From positions 1-64,000 of the forward strand of contig NW_017962915.1 of NCBI RefSeq assembly GCF_001661345.1: DNA of 64,000 nucleotides, in the 5' to 3' direction. Below the pieces are notes generated by a model. The model had not been told where the DNA came from and ran no database searches. It saw only the letters and a list, made by a program, of their open reading frames with translations. The translations under genes were made by a program, and so were the position numbers. Below, piece by piece: positions 11,275-22,941 of the stretch (position 1 is the first letter of the stretch; each line of letters begins with the position of its first letter). This DNA comes from Ascoidea rubescens DSM 1968 (lineage: Eukaryota > Ascomycota > Saccharomycetes > Ascoideales > Ascoideaceae).

Positions 11275-13950
11275 ATGAACTATTTCGGTAGAGCTATTGG
11301 TTCTGTATCTAAAACATGGAACTCCATTAATCCTGCTACGTTATCTGGTGCAATAGATGTCGTTGTTGTTGAACAACAAGATGGTAAGCATTTCTGATTG
11401 TGTTGTTCCATAACCTTTGAAATATTTTTTAAATACTCTAAAATACTAACTATCTAATTGTGTGTAGGTGAATTGTTTTGTTCTCCATTTCACATTCGTT
11501 TTGGTAAATTTCAACTACTCAGGCCAAATCAGAAAAAGGTCAATTTCAAAGTTAATGATAAATTAACGAACTTGCCAATGAAACTTGGAGAAGCTGGCGA
11601 AGCATACTTTGTTTTCCAAGCAGACAACGATTCAAATATTCCCAATGAATTGATCACCTCTCCTGTCGTGTCTGCATCCTCTTCTCCCGATACTTCTCCC
11701 AAAGTTTCTCCAGCTTCTTCTCCTTTGAGCTCACCCACATTAACTTCAACTCAACCGATCAACGATTCTGTTGACTTTTTCGATATTAATTCTGAACGAC
11801 ATGATGGAAAAGAAGATTCTGACCCATCTATAGATCCTCCAAATATAAAAGTCCTGGATTCTTTTCCTGAGATTAATACAGCTTCAATTCAGAATTTTGA
11901 AACAAATAAATATGCTGCCGAAAGGAATCCTTTTCTTCAACGCAACTCCTCGCCAAATATCAATCGTTCGTTCTCAAGTATAAACTCAAGAGAAATTGCG
12001 TTAGAGAGAGCAAGAAAACTAACACATACTTTATCTTTAAAAAATATTCCAACCAAAATTGAAAGTAATGGCGATCTTTTGTTGGATATAAACGGCTACA
12101 AATCTAATGAAGAAAACATTCAAAATTCCGACGAATTAATTAAAAAGCTACTTAGTGAAGAATTTGGGAATGATTATGATTTATCTACAATTATGCATAC
12201 TGATGAAGAAGGAAATATTAGGATTTATTCTTACGCCAATGAATTAAACTCTTCTAATACAGAAAATTCAAATGATACATATACAACATGCGTGTCACCC
12301 AACAGTTTTTGTGAATCCACATCATCATTGGACTTAAAATCTCAAAATCAGGAGCATAATCTATCTACTGATGCACAAAATTTACCAGAAATATATTATT
12401 TCAAAACTATAAGACTAACTTCCGAACAGTTGAAATGTTTAAATCTCAAATCTGGAAAAAATACAATGCAATTCACGGTTGATAAAACAAAGGCAACAAT
12501 AACATCAAGGATCTTTCTTTGGAAATATAATGTACCAATAGTAATCTCCGATATTGATGGAACAATTACAAAATCCGATGCTTTAGGTCATGTATTTACC
12601 ATGATTGGCCGAGACTGGACTCATAATGGCGTTGCCAAATTATTTACTGATATTGAGTTGAATGGATACAACACATTATACCTCACTGCCAGATCAATTG
12701 GCCAAGCTGATTCAACTCGATCTTATTTGAAAAGCATTGAACAAGGGGGCATTTCTTTGCCTGAAGGGCCTGTGATATTATCGCCTGATAGACTAATGGC
12801 TGCTTTGAAGCGTGAAATTATTCTAAAGAAACCTGAAGTATTCAAAATGGCCTGTCTCAACGATTTAAAAAATCTTTATGGAAACTGTTATCCTCCTCCC
12901 TTCTATGCTGGATTTGGAAATAGAATAACTGATGCATTAAGTTATAGGTCTGTTAATATACCATCTTCTAGAATTTTTACCATTAATCCAGTTGGTGAGG
13001 TTCATATGGAGCTTTTAGAATTAGCTGGATACAAGTCTTCATATATTCATATCAATGAATTGGTAGATCATTTCTTCCCACCTGTCAATATTGATAATCC
13101 TTTAAGAATAGATGAAAGATTCACTGATCTCGTATTTTGGAGAGACCCTTTGCCAGATCTTAGCGACGAAGAGAGTGAGGGTAATACTGATCTAAACAAA
13201 AATCAATCTATTCCCATTATCTCTGATTACCAGATGAAAAGTTTTTCTAATGTTTCAGATGGACATAAAAAGAAAAACAAAGTTGCAGAAGAAGATATTT
13301 CAGCAAGCATCAATGAATATGACCAAGAGTTATCTTCTGAGGATGAAAATCCAAAAGCAAATTCGAATGATGCTGACTACAGTGATTTTGAAGGGGAATA
13401 TGAAGAGGAAGAAAATGATGATGATGATGATGATGGTGATGATGAATGTTTTGATATTCTGTATTCTAATAATATAACTAAAAATCTGCATGGTACTCAG
13501 GGTTCAACTGCAAAAAATAGAGTTTGTGGGAATCAATTTGATAATGGTATAAAAAATCATAATAGTAGCTTAAACCTTTCAAAAGAGAAAGAAATGATAA
13601 CAGATTTAACTGTGATATTAGGAGATGTTGCCTCAGAAGCAAATAAGTTTGTTTCAAATGAATCACAATCTGAAACTGACGATTTGGATCGCGATTTGAT
13701 TAAAGAAATTTCCAAAGAAATTAACAAAATGAAAATAGATGAAAATGATACTGTTGACTCTTCAGGAGCTTTGAATGGAATTGGATTACATAAAATCCAG
13801 TCGAGATTTGTTCGAGCCACTGAGGTAATGGCCAATATAAAAGTAGAGGAACAGCAACAACAGTACTCTGAGAAAAAAAATACTGAATCAAAACTTGATG
13901 TCCAAAATAAATTGAAGTTAAATTTAAGATCTTCTAACGAATATTATTAA
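11275..13950 (+). CDS. PAH1: phosphatidate phosphatase (lipin), PAH1/SMP2, two exons
   Basis: The protein dephosphorylates phosphatidate to diacylglycerol and controls the balance of storage and membrane lipid. Exon 1 (11275-11383) encodes the first 36 residues of the N-LIP domain (MNYFGRAIGSVSKTW, SINPATLSGAIDVVVVE). Exon 2 (11468-13950) continues in phase (SPFHIRFGKFQLLRP). The joined protein is 863 aa. The HAD phosphatase motif DIDGT has its aspartates at residues 398 and 400, as in S. cerevisiae Pah1, and a conserved Trp (about residue 594, VFWRDPLPD) follows. The region between the two domains is Ser/Pro-rich, as expected for kinase sites. The C-terminus has an acidic Asp/Glu run (near 13400-13450) of the type used for Nem1-Spo7 recruitment. 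Yeast Pah1 is normally intronless. Confidence 0.95.
11384..11467 (+). other. PAH1 spliceosomal intron, 84 nt
   Basis: The donor is GTAAGC, the branch site is a perfect TACTAAC at 11444-11450, and the acceptor is TGTGTAG, 17 bases after the branch site. Removing it joins D-G-E in phase and restores the conserved N-LIP sequence. Without it, the frame from the real start hits stops. Confidence 0.95.
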
Positions 13951-14390
13951 GGAGATTGGTTTTTTGAAATAGCCTTTAAGTTCTTCTTTTTCTATCTTTT
14001 AAATCTTTTATTTTTGGTTTTATATTGCATAAATCATCTTATAACTATTACAACAAACACGTAGAACCTAAACGAATTAAAAACTCTATATTTGGTTACC
14101 TACAAGTCCAATGATATGCAAATAATTTTGATGTTTTTTAGTAAAGAAATTGAAAAAAAGAATTCTTTGCCAAATATCAATACGAACTAAGTGAATAAAA
14201 AAGATTAAATCTTATGAATGAAGAAACAAAACAAAACCGAAATAAAATAATAAGCAATTCATTTAAAACTATTAAAATGACAAAGCAAAGTACCTAAAAA
14301 TCCAAAATTGGGGCATAAATAATAGTTTTCAACCCGCAGAAAATATATAATACAAGATTAGATTTCAATTCAAAAAACTTTGAAAAACCT
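13951..14390. other. convergent intergenic region PAH1/eIF4G
   Basis: AT-rich sequence between two genes that end towards each other. It holds both 3' ends; no other feature is seen. Confidence 0.5.
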
Positions 14391-17300
14391 TCAGTTTATA
14401 CTAGCAGTGTTTTCCTTCTGTTCATGAACATCTTTACTTAATCTTTCTTTGGTGGAAAGACTATCATCTGTAGCCGTTACATCCAAAGTCGCACTGTCCT
14501 GTTTTTCAATATCATCTAAATCATCATCATTTTCCAAATTTTCATCATGTTCATTATGTTCAGAAGTTAATAAGGCAAACATATTACCACCATTACCTAT
14601 GACTGATTCAGACCTTTTAGGGGTTGAAGACTCGTTTGAGCGAGAAAGACTATTTGAAAGTTGTCGAGAAGAAAGCAGTCTTAACGACCTTTGTCTGGCT
14701 CTTAACCCTAATGATGCTCCAGTTCCCAAGTTTCTAACAACCCCAAGAGTTTTCAAATCACTTGATGAAACTTTACCATTCCAATTGGAATTTTGTCGAC
14801 TATCATGACGGTTAGAAAATGATCGGGTATTAGTATTCAGTCTTCTTCTATCAGATTTTTCTTTTTCATCTATCCTTCTTTTTTCTTCTTCATCAGCATG
14901 AATTTGGGAGATTGTTTTAGGTCCTTGATTTAATTCGGAAGATTTCCATCTGGAACGTCTTAGGTCAACTAAATCTTGCAACAGAAAACGAACACGAGAC
15001 GATATATTTGCGCTTTCAATGATAAATTGAATTCTTTTAAAAATATTGTCCATTATACCAGGAGTACTTTCCAATATTTCACCAGTAGTTTTCACCAATT
15101 GAATCAAATTTTCTAAAACATCTTCTGCTGGATTCTCAGGATTTGACTGATCAAGCAATATTTTTACAATAACCTTATTAGATAATAGTCCTAATCCAAA
15201 TAATTCACCTATGAATTTAACTAATCCTAAACCACGTCTCTTTTCTTTAGCAGCTGTATAATATTCTTCAGACATCATTTCAAATTCCTTTTGTGTTCCA
15301 TCTGGGTTAGTTGGAATCTTGTTTGCCCATCCTTTTTCATATTCAGTTTGACATCTTAATAACAAACATCTCCTCACTAAAAACCCGCCTTTAATGGGTA
15401 AATTATTTTTGTCTAAAGAAGTTTTATCCAGTACTGAATCACTGAATGTTTTGACTAATGTAGCACAAAACTGAGCGTACATTGAAGACCAGTGAGGTTC
15501 GTCAGTAGCTTTTGCAAATGTTAACGCTAATATTTCTTTTAAGGACTTAGCATCTTCTTCCCATCTAGATTGGGCACAGAGATTTATCAAATCAGTAGTA
15601 ATAGGTTCAAAGTTCTCTAAGGTCAATTTGTTTAGTAATGACCGTCCTTTCAGAGCAAGATCATCCATATCAAACAATTCTGTTCCATCAGGTGCAAGTT
15701 TAACCTCTTTCTTTTGTCTGCTTCTTGGTACCCAACGATTTGCGCTTTTTTTAAGAGCTTCAACAACTGGGACACTTGCCGAACGAGACTGTTCCTTGTT
15801 AGTGTCGTCATAGGCTTTATTATCAAGTTTGTCTGTAGGTTGACCAACTTTGTTAGTGTTTTGTTGTTGCAGTTGCATTTGGGCTAGAGAATTAGCTTGC
15901 TGCATTTGCTGAATTGGTGCACCCAATGAACTTGAGTTGAAGTTGTTTTGAGTAAAGTTTCTTTTAAATCCACCTCTTTTAGAATTTTGACGTGAATTTT
16001 GACGAGAGGAGTTGTTGTTTCTTCCTTTAGATTTGAACTGGCCAAACTTATTAAAATTGTATGATTTATTATCAAAATTAGAATGGGAACGATTGTTGTC
16101 GTTTTTTCTAGGGTATTTATTGCCCCCTGTAGGAATGATAATAATTTTTGCAAATTCATCATTAATTATTTTAATATTGATTATCGAATTGAATTGAAAA
16201 ATGAATCCTGGATTATATTTCAAGCATTTTGATTCAGAAGACTTTTCGGGCGGATAAACACCTTTAGGATAATTAAAATCATAAGGGCTTTGAATAGGGG
16301 AAGCATTTTGAAGGATAGTAGAAAACTCAGAGGCAGAGTATTCAAGTTTATTGTGATCAATCTTACCTATCAAATTGTCATTGTTGGAAATATTCTCAAG
16401 ATTGGTAGTATCAGAAAAAGCGTTGAGTTGAGTAGAAGTAGTATTGATCGTTGAAAGAACTGGTTTTTCAACTAATTTTTCAGCTAATTCAATTGTTTCT
16501 TCAATTGGTTTTTCGACCGATTTTTTAACTATTTTCTCAATTGGTTTCTCAACTGGTTTGTCAACTGGTTTCTCGATTGGTTTTTCAACTGATTTCTCAA
16601 CTGGTTTCTCAACTGGTTTCTCAACTGGTTCCTCAACTAATTTCTCGACTGGTTTCTCAACTGTTTTGATTAGTTTTTCAGTTGACTTTTCAGTTGGTTT
16701 TTCAATTGTTTTCTCGGTTTGCTTTACTTCAGAGTTTTGCTTGGGTAAATTATTACTGATTTCTTCGATTAAAGCTGAATTTGATTTCTGTTTGGATTCG
16801 TTTATGATGGAAGAGTTATCTATTTTTTGAATTTTTTCTTTTTCAATATTCAAGTTACTTTTGGTTTCATTAGTTTTAGACGAGTTCTTGTTAATTAATG
16901 AAGCCTGATTTTCGGCTAATTGCTCAATCTCCTTTTTGTTTGAAATAATAGTTTCAATTTGAGATTTAGACTGTGATTCTAGGATGTTCTGTTTTTCAAA
17001 TTTATCTGATTGCAAAACGGATTTTGAAGAAACCACCAATTCTTTAGTGTTGGGAGAAACATCTTTCACTGAGAATGGTATATTGTCTTTATTGCTTGAA
17101 AGGGAATTATTATTTGCTGTATAGTTGGAAACTAAAGAGCTTTCTTTTTCTTTGTCAAATGACAAAACACCAGCAGAATGCTCTTTTTGAATTGGCTTCT
17201 CTGGTGTAATCTGTTTTAAATGTTTTAAAGTGGCTTTATCCTTTAGTTGATCAGGAATGTCCTTCTTTTGCTTATTTTCTGGAACTTTTGCTTCATTATT

Positions 17301-18305
17301 TTTAATACTTTGAGCAATGGCTTTTTTTTCATTCTTTTCTAGTATCAAACCCTTTTTCTGCATTTCTAATTTTTCTTTTAGCAATTTTTCTTTTTTTTGT
17401 TGTTCAGCTCTTGCAAGGATCAAGGCTTTGAAATCATTAATTTTTTTTTCTTTTTCTGAGTCAATTTCATGAGAGTTTGAAATATTCAGCAGTCTATTTT
17501 TGATATTAGAACTTTCAATAGTTTTAGAGCTGTCAATTTTGTGACTGGTAATGTCATTATTCAAGCTGGAAGCATTATCGGTGCTGCCGGAGTATATATT
17601 TGCTGTACCCAAATTTGAGCTTTTAGTATTATGGGTATTAGGGTTATTATTGTTGCTGGTAGTACTGCCGGTATCATTGTTGGTATTAAAAGAATGGGTT
17701 ATTTTGTTTTTGGAAATTTGAGAGTTGTCATTTCTATTTGATTGATATTTTGTGGAATAGGGATTAGTTGAGTTTGGAGTATTTGCAATTGGATTTGGAT
17801 TAAAACCGGATACTGGGGGATAATAAATTGGATAATAAGATCCATTTATCCCATTCATCATTGGCACATTTACTGGGGGGATCATATTCATCTCAGGATA
17901 AGGATAATACATTCCAGAATTAGGAATATATGGTGAATTTTGCATCTGGTGTGGATAGAATGAGGTATTGTTACGATAACGTTTGTTATTGATACTATTA
18001 TTCTTCGAGTTATGATGATTATAGTTATGGTTATTATTATGGGTATGGTTATGATTATGAGTGTGATTTTGGTTTTGGTTTTGGTTTTGATTATAGTAAT
18101 GTTGCTGGGAATTGTTTGTTGGAGTTTGGTTCTGGCTTGAACTCTGATGTGCAATTGTTGACGAAGGAGTGGAAGCTTGTTTCTGGGTTGATTTGGGGTT
18201 TGGTTTTGAGGTGGAGCTGGGATTAGTTGTTGAAATTGAGGCTTTAGTGCTCGAATTGGGAGAATTCGAAGCAGAATTCAATATTGGAAGATTTTCATTT
18301 GCCAT
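14391..18305 (-). CDS. translation initiation factor eIF4G (TIF4631/TIF4632 type)
   Basis: This 1304-aa scaffold of the eIF4F cap-binding complex links eIF4E, eIF4A and poly(A)-binding protein. The N-terminal 250 residues are Asn/Ser/Tyr-rich. A charged Glu/Lys segment follows, with a VEKP-type repeat at about 528-615. The eIF4E-binding motif is [10 protein letters not shown] (Tyr697), matching the yeast YxPxFLLxF form. Arg/Gly/Asn-rich RNA-binding sequence and the MIF4G HEAT domain (about 888-1120, [11 protein letters not shown] to [10 protein letters not shown]) come next. The tail is Arg/Ser-rich then acidic, ending without further HEAT domains, as usual in fungi. S. cerevisiae has two paralogues (952 and 914 aa); this protein is much longer because of low-complexity inserts. 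Confidence 0.94.
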   Translation of the reverse strand: MANENLPILNSASNSPNSSTKASISTTNPSSTSKPNPKSTQKQASTPSSTIAHQSSSQNQTPTNNSQQHYYNQNQNQNQNHTHNHNHTHNNNHNYNHHNSKNNSINNKRYRNNTSFYPHQMQNSPYIPNSGMYYPYPEMNMIPPVNVPMMNGINGSYYPIYYPPVSGFNPNPIANTPNSTNPYSTKYQSNRNDNSQISKNKITHSFNTNNDTGSTTSNNNNPNTHNTKSSNLGTANIYSGSTDNASSLNNDITSHKIDSSKTIESSNIKNRLLNISNSHEIDSEKEKKINDFKALILARAEQQKKEKLLKEKLEMQKKGLILEKNEKKAIAQSIKNNEAKVPENKQKKDIPDQLKDKATLKHLKQITPEKPIQKEHSAGVLSFDKEKESSLVSNYTANNNSLSSNKDNIPFSVKDVSPNTKELVVSSKSVLQSDKFEKQNILESQSKSQIETIISNKKEIEQLAENQASLINKNSSKTNETKSNLNIEKEKIQKIDNSSIINESKQKSNSALIEEISNNLPKQNSEVKQTEKTIEKPTEKSTEKLIKTVEKPVEKLVEEPVEKPVEKPVEKSVEKPIEKPVDKPVEKPIEKIVKKSVEKPIEETIELAEKLVEKPVLSTINTTSTQLNAFSDTTNLENISNNDNLIGKIDHNKLEYSASEFSTILQNASPIQSPYDFNYPKGVYPPEKSSESKCLKYNPGFIFQFNSIINIKIINDEFAKIIIIPTGGNKYPRKNDNNRSHSNFDNKSYNFNKFGQFKSKGRNNNSSRQNSRQNSKRGGFKRNFTQNNFNSSSLGAPIQQMQQANSLAQMQLQQQNTNKVGQPTDKLDNKAYDDTNKEQSRSASVPVVEALKKSANRWVPRSRQKKEVKLAPDGTELFDMDDLALKGRSLLNKLTLENFEPITTDLINLCAQSRWEEDAKSLKEILALTFAKATDEPHWSSMYAQFCATLVKTFSDSVLDKTSLDKNNLPIKGGFLVRRCLLLRCQTEYEKGWANKIPTNPDGTQKEFEMMSEEYYTAAKEKRRGLGLVKFIGELFGLGLLSNKVIVKILLDQSNPENPAEDVLENLIQLVKTTGEILESTPGIMDNIFKRIQFIIESANISSRVRFLLQDLVDLRRSRWKSSELNQGPKTISQIHADEEEKRRIDEKEKSDRRRLNTNTRSFSNRHDSRQNSNWNGKVSSSDLKTLGVVRNLGTGASLGLRARQRSLRLLSSRQLSNSLSRSNESSTPKRSESVIGNGGNMFALLTSEHNEHDENLENDDDLDDIEKQDSATLDVTATDDSLSTKERLSKDVHEQKENTASIN
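16460..16725 (-). repeat. VEKP-type tetrapeptide repeat inside eIF4G
   Basis: About 20 degenerate copies of a 12-bp unit encode (V/I)EKP, with variants such as VDKP, TEKS and VEEP. The unit is seen on the plus strand as TTTCTCAACTGG and relatives. The repeat lies between the N-terminal low-complexity part and the eIF4E-binding site. Confidence 0.85.
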
Positions 18306-18756
18306 TCTTATATAAATTTAATGGAGACTAAATTTAATATAAGAAAACCTGTAGGTTATCAAGCAATAGGAAGGTTCTGATATAAACTCCAGAGAAAGTG
18401 CTCTGAAAAAAATTTTCTCTAAAAACTGCACGAAGAGCGCGGAGCTCGCAACCAATTGCGGCTGGAGAAAAGGTGTGGCTTTGGAGCGTTGCTTTTGCTG
18501 CTTTTGGTGACGATACAGACACTGCGAAACGTCTCTGTAAACTGTGTATTGGAAGTGACTGAAAAAAAGTCACAAAAGAAAATAAGATAAAAATAAGATG
18601 AAATAAGATGAAGTAAGATGAAAATAAGTACTAAATAATAAAAACGAGAAACATTAAAACCTAAAGAAATAATGAAAAATGAAAAGAAAACAGAATCACA
18701 GCAAAAAAAAGTTTTTAATAAATATTATTATAACCAAGAATTTAAAATAAGCAAAA
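18306..18756. promoter_or_regulatory. eIF4G promoter and KIN1/2 3' region
   Basis: Both flanking genes are on the minus strand. A GC-rich block (about 18420-18500) lies 115-195 bases upstream of the eIF4G start, in otherwise A-rich DNA. A repeated AATAAGATGAA-like string (18588-18625) follows. No RNA gene is recognised. Confidence 0.4.
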
Positions 18757-21700
18757 TTAAAGATACAAATCTGCAAAAATTTGTTCCACTAGCGTTTTGT
18801 ATGACCATGCATTGCCCTTAAGTTTTTTAAACTGAACTCCAAATAAGCTTAACAATGGAATTTTGGTAATATAAATTTCAAATTTCAACGGAAGTCTTTG
18901 AGTACTTAGATTCTTTTTGTTTTGCTCAAGTCGACTAGATAATATCATATCACTTGCTCCAAGCGAATCTATTGACGTGTTTGATTCCAAATTGTCAGAA
19001 ATGTGTCCCTGTGGGGAGAAAGTGACGGGTGTAGTAGGCATATTAGGAATACCACCAGCACTCACATTTGAGAAATTTGAATGTCTTCGGTGTGCAAAAC
19101 TGAATCTTCTTCTGTGCGAAACCGTGGATTTGTTTCCATTGCTGATAGCAGAATTCACATCTTTATCTGAAGATGAATTTGAATAGTTTGTAAATGACTG
19201 TTTTTTAGGGATGCTATAACTTCGTTTGATGCTGGGCGAATGTTCACAGACAAATCCACCTTTTACCTCCAAATAACGAACACCTAATTTTTCCAAACAG
19301 TTAATGATGTTTTGTCTTATTATTGGAGCAGGTTTGGAAGATGTGTTTTGAACATTAAAAAAACCTTTGAGATAAACGGTTTTGGGATATTGAATTGATA
19401 ACATTGTATCTGGAGCTGCATTTTTGGCATTTTCCATCACTATATTTTCATCATAAATAATTTCATGTTGTTCGTCCATCACCCTTGTCACAACCCGTTG
19501 GGCATCTAACAAGTCATCTGCATTTGAAGGTAATGGTGGAGCATCAGTAGTGGATGTTTGAGGATGCTTTTTTCCAAAACTGATAGAATCTCTTCTTGAA
19601 TGTCCAAGAGATTTGGCTCTTGCAGAGGGATGATACTTCTTTTTTGGTGTTGAATTTGTACTAACACTTAAACCCATGTTATTGTTAACATTGATACCAG
19701 CCTTATTGTTAGCAGTAAGAAAATTACTGTTTCCATTGGTAGGCTCAAGAAAATTCATTTCGTTATTCTTATACGTTGCAGCTGACATACTAACTGTTCT
19801 GTTGTGTGCGGATTTTACTTTTCTAACATTTTTGTCTGGTACTTCAATATGATTTTCAATAAAAGAATTATCATTGTTATTATCATCATGAGTATATCCA
19901 TAGTCATAATCTGTGTTCTTTTGAGCAATGGTATTATTGTTGATATTTAGATGGTTGATGTTATTACCATTGTTAATTTTTAAGGAACCCGTACGTTTAG
20001 ATAAATTATTCATATCAGGATAATCTACCACAGATTTTGTTACACGATGTCCTTGACTTTTTTGCACAAGTATATTAGGAAGGGCAGGCACTGGAGGAGC
20101 GTTTTGGTCAACATAAGTAGTGTGGATAACTGGTTTGCTCAGAGAACGGCGGTGACCACTAAATCGTCTGAATAATCCATTGAAAACAGTATTAGATTTA
20201 CTATTGTTAGAGCTAACGTATAAATTGTTTGCATTATTGGAATTGGAAGATTTCGTTGAATTAGCCCTTCTAGGAGACAATTGCTGAGGAATGGATTGAA
20301 CAATTTTGGTTAAACTGTTTCTTGATCCAGATAATTTAGTACCTCCACCTGAAATGATTGAAGTGGCAGCACCAGACGTATGAGCAGCTTCGGGGAATGA
20401 CAACATGGGAAATGATTTCTTTTTTTCAACATTTATATTTGGTTTTTTAATAGCAGTGTTATCAGGAGAGTTGTCTTGTTCATGTAAAATTTCTCTTTCA
20501 CTTTCTATGGCTTCTTCATTAAGTTTCCTATCACCATCATAAGTAACTGGTTTAGTTGAAGTTTTATTCAAAGTAGTGTGAACCTCAAAGGGATTAGTCA
20601 AATCTTCTTCGATTGTGTTTTCATTTTTGTTGTTTGAAGGTTTTGAAGTGTCAATGATAAATGGGATGGATGCCTTATTAACTTTAGATTCGTTTGTATT
20701 CATTTGAACGATATTTTCAGGTTGATAATTATTTTGATTAGATTCTTGATTAGATTCTTGATTGGAAGGAGAATCAATGAATTGCTGTGGTTGCAGCTGA
20801 GTGTTGTTGTGTTTTTGGGATAAATCCAATGGTTGAATAGTTTGGTCTAGATAATTCTGATTAATTTGTTTCTGAGAAGTTGGAATTGTCAATATTTGTT
20901 GTTGTTGTTGTTGTTGTTGTAGTAGTAGTAGTTGGTTTTGTTGTTGCTCCTGTTGTAACTGTTGTTGAAGTTGTTGTTGGAGTTGTTGCTGTTGGAGTTG
21001 TTGCTGTTGGAGTTGTTGTTGTTGAAATTGTTGTTGTTGTAACTGTTGATTAACTCTGCTTGCAAGATTTGAGCTTTGCTCTTTTAGCTTTCTTCTTTTT
21101 TTCATTTCATCAACCAAGTAGTACATTGAAACTAAAGGAGCAAAGCTAATGGTAGGATCAGGGTCTAACACGTCAATGTCAGTGTCATTGAGAAAGCCAT
21201 ACTGTTTTGAGTATTTATCTTCTCTTTCGTACCAATTGGAAGAGGCTATTTGATACTCATCAGAAGCAACAATTGTATTCAATTCATGAAAAATAGCTTG
21301 GTGTTTGCCCAATTCAAGATGGACCATTTCTTTGATGACCTCTGGGTCTAGAGGAAGTTTTAGGGGTTTCCTTGAAGGAACATAAGAGTTTGGAGGACCT
21401 TCGTAGCCTTTGTTCATCCAAGAGTGTGTTCTGATTTCTCTTAGGGTTGCTCTTTTATTTGAGTTAACAACTAGCATTCTGGAAAGAATTGCAATGCAAT
21501 CTTCAGATAAGGTTGGCGGGTATTGGACGTTACCTTTTTTGATCTTTTCGTGAAGAATAGAAACGCTTTGATCATCAAAAGGAACCCTACCACAGACTAA
21601 GACATATAAAACGACACCAAAGGACCATACGTCTACTTCAGGGCCAGTGTAAGGATTAGCAGATAGTAACTCTGGAGCAGCAAAGTATAGGGAGCCACAG

Positions 21701-22941
21701 TAAGTTTTTAGGAGTTTGTTTTTGGTAAAAAGATTTGATAAACCAAAGTCGATGATTTTGATGTCGCCATTTTTGGATATCATTATGTTTTCGATTTTCA
21801 AATCTCTGTGAACGACGTTGTTTTTATGAAGGTAATCCAAAGCGGAAGCGATACCTCTAGCAAATTTTCTTGCGTGTCTTTCTTTTAGGGAGCCATGACT
21901 GACAATGTAGTCTAGCATTTGACCACCAGAGATGTATTCAAAAAGCATGTAGTAGTGGTTAGTCATTGGGATCATTTCGAAAAGCCTGCAAATGTAGGGG
22001 TGGTAGAGGATTCTGCCGAGGGCAGCTTCTCTAACAGTCCTTCTGTCTCTTGCGTATTCTTTTTCAGCTTCTTTTCTTCGCTTAGCGGATTCATTGCTAT
22101 CTCTTGGAGGAGGATCATTTGCATGAGCTCTGTGGTATAATTTCAAGGCCCTTGGGACAATTTTGACGGCGCAGACTTCTTTTGTGCGACGATGCTTAGC
22201 AACCTTGACTTTTCCCATTGAGCCAGCGCCAATTGTTTTATCGAATTCCCAGTCGCCAATAGAGCGACGGTGGAAGGCTGGTTGGGGGATTTGTTGTTGA
22301 GAAAGCTGGGATTTTTGTTGTTGTGGCATTTGTGGAGGATGAGAGGGAATAGGAGGATGAGAGTTAGGGGTGTGTTGTGGATTTTTAATTTTGACAGGGG
22401 GTAGTAAAGAAGAGTCGTCATCATTTTTGATTATGACTTTTTGGGAGAAAGAAGTTATAGTTTCGTTGTCGGAGTTGGGCAGATTGATAGGGTCATTATT
22501 GGGATTGGAGTGGGTGTTGTGATTGCTGGATGAGTTTATGATGTTGTTGATGTTGATGGGGGAGGTTATTGAAGAATTTAGCATATTATTGTTTTGGATG
22601 TTATTGGATTGATTATAGCTGTAGTTTGTAGAGTTGTTGGTGTTGGTATTGGTTTTGGTGTTGGTGTTGGTATTGTTATTGGTATTGTTATTTAGGTCGT
22701 TTTGAATGGCATTTCTGAGCATTCTAGGAGTAGCAGGAACCATATTGGAGCGAGGATTAGGGTTATTGATGGGATCCGTATGAAGATTTTGATTGTTGGG
22801 GCTGATAGGGATGATGTTGTTATGATTGCTATTGGATGTGTTGTTGGCAATTAGGCTGAAGTTGATTTCATTGTTTGAGTTGATTTCATTGTTTGAGTTG
22901 ATATCCTGGTTAGAGGTGTCTATGTAGTGAGCGTTGTTCAT
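18757..22941 (-). CDS. Ser/Thr kinase KIN1/KIN2 (MARK/PAR-1 family)
   Basis: This protein is 1394 aa from the chosen start. The kinase domain begins at Trp231 (WEFDKTIGAGSMGKVKVAKH). HRDLKIENIM is at 378 (catalytic Asp380), DFGLSN follows, and the activation loop contains LLKTYCGSLYFAAPELL. The C-terminal KA1 lipid-binding domain ends the protein (LPLKFEIYITKIPLLSLFGV). Kin1/Kin2 act at the cytoplasmic face of the plasma membrane in exocytosis and polarity, and Kin1/2 signalling is also linked to HAC1 mRNA in the unfolded protein response. Asn-rich and polyQ segments lengthen it beyond S. cerevisiae Kin1 (1064 aa). An in-frame ATG 83 codons upstream (23190) would add a hydrophobic Leu/Pro/Ser-rich leader; I prefer 22941, where typical coding composition begins. 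Confidence 0.93.
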   Translation of the reverse strand: MNNAHYIDTSNQDINSNNEINSNNEINFSLIANNTSNSNHNNIIPISPNNQNLHTDPINNPNPRSNMVPATPRMLRNAIQNDLNNNTNNNTNTNTKTNTNTNNSTNYSYNQSNNIQNNNMLNSSITSPININNIINSSSNHNTHSNPNNDPINLPNSDNETITSFSQKVIIKNDDDSSLLPPVKIKNPQHTPNSHPPIPSHPPQMPQQQKSQLSQQQIPQPAFHRRSIGDWEFDKTIGAGSMGKVKVAKHRRTKEVCAVKIVPRALKLYHRAHANDPPPRDSNESAKRRKEAEKEYARDRRTVREAALGRILYHPYICRLFEMIPMTNHYYMLFEYISGGQMLDYIVSHGSLKERHARKFARGIASALDYLHKNNVVHRDLKIENIMISKNGDIKIIDFGLSNLFTKNKLLKTYCGSLYFAAPELLSANPYTGPEVDVWSFGVVLYVLVCGRVPFDDQSVSILHEKIKKGNVQYPPTLSEDCIAILSRMLVVNSNKRATLREIRTHSWMNKGYEGPPNSYVPSRKPLKLPLDPEVIKEMVHLELGKHQAIFHELNTIVASDEYQIASSNWYEREDKYSKQYGFLNDTDIDVLDPDPTISFAPLVSMYYLVDEMKKRRKLKEQSSNLASRVNQQLQQQQFQQQQLQQQQLQQQQLQQQLQQQLQQEQQQNQLLLLQQQQQQQQILTIPTSQKQINQNYLDQTIQPLDLSQKHNNTQLQPQQFIDSPSNQESNQESNQNNYQPENIVQMNTNESKVNKASIPFIIDTSKPSNNKNENTIEEDLTNPFEVHTTLNKTSTKPVTYDGDRKLNEEAIESEREILHEQDNSPDNTAIKKPNINVEKKKSFPMLSFPEAAHTSGAATSIISGGGTKLSGSRNSLTKIVQSIPQQLSPRRANSTKSSNSNNANNLYVSSNNSKSNTVFNGLFRRFSGHRRSLSKPVIHTTYVDQNAPPVPALPNILVQKSQGHRVTKSVVDYPDMNNLSKRTGSLKINNGNNINHLNINNNTIAQKNTDYDYGYTHDDNNNDNSFIENHIEVPDKNVRKVKSAHNRTVSMSAATYKNNEMNFLEPTNGNSNFLTANNKAGINVNNNMGLSVSTNSTPKKKYHPSARAKSLGHSRRDSISFGKKHPQTSTTDAPPLPSNADDLLDAQRVVTRVMDEQHEIIYDENIVMENAKNAAPDTMLSIQYPKTVYLKGFFNVQNTSSKPAPIIRQNIINCLEKLGVRYLEVKGGFVCEHSPSIKRSYSIPKKQSFTNYSNSSSDKDVNSAISNGNKSTVSHRRRFSFAHRRHSNFSNVSAGGIPNMPTTPVTFSPQGHISDNLESNTSIDSLGASDMILSSRLEQNKKNLSTQRLPLKFEIYITKIPLLSLFGVQFKKLKGNAWSYKTLVEQIFADLYL
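20896..21050 (-). repeat. polyglutamine tract in KIN1/2
   Basis: Runs of CAA/CAG (TTG/CTG on the plus strand) encode QQQQL-type repeats about 50 residues long, placed just after the kinase domain extension. Such tracts vary in length between strains. Confidence 0.85.

Noticed and set aside
16444-16830. 128-codon plus-strand ORF rich in Phe-Ser-Thr-Gly
   Set aside because: It is the antisense reading of the eIF4G VEKP repeat, which keeps the opposite frame open.
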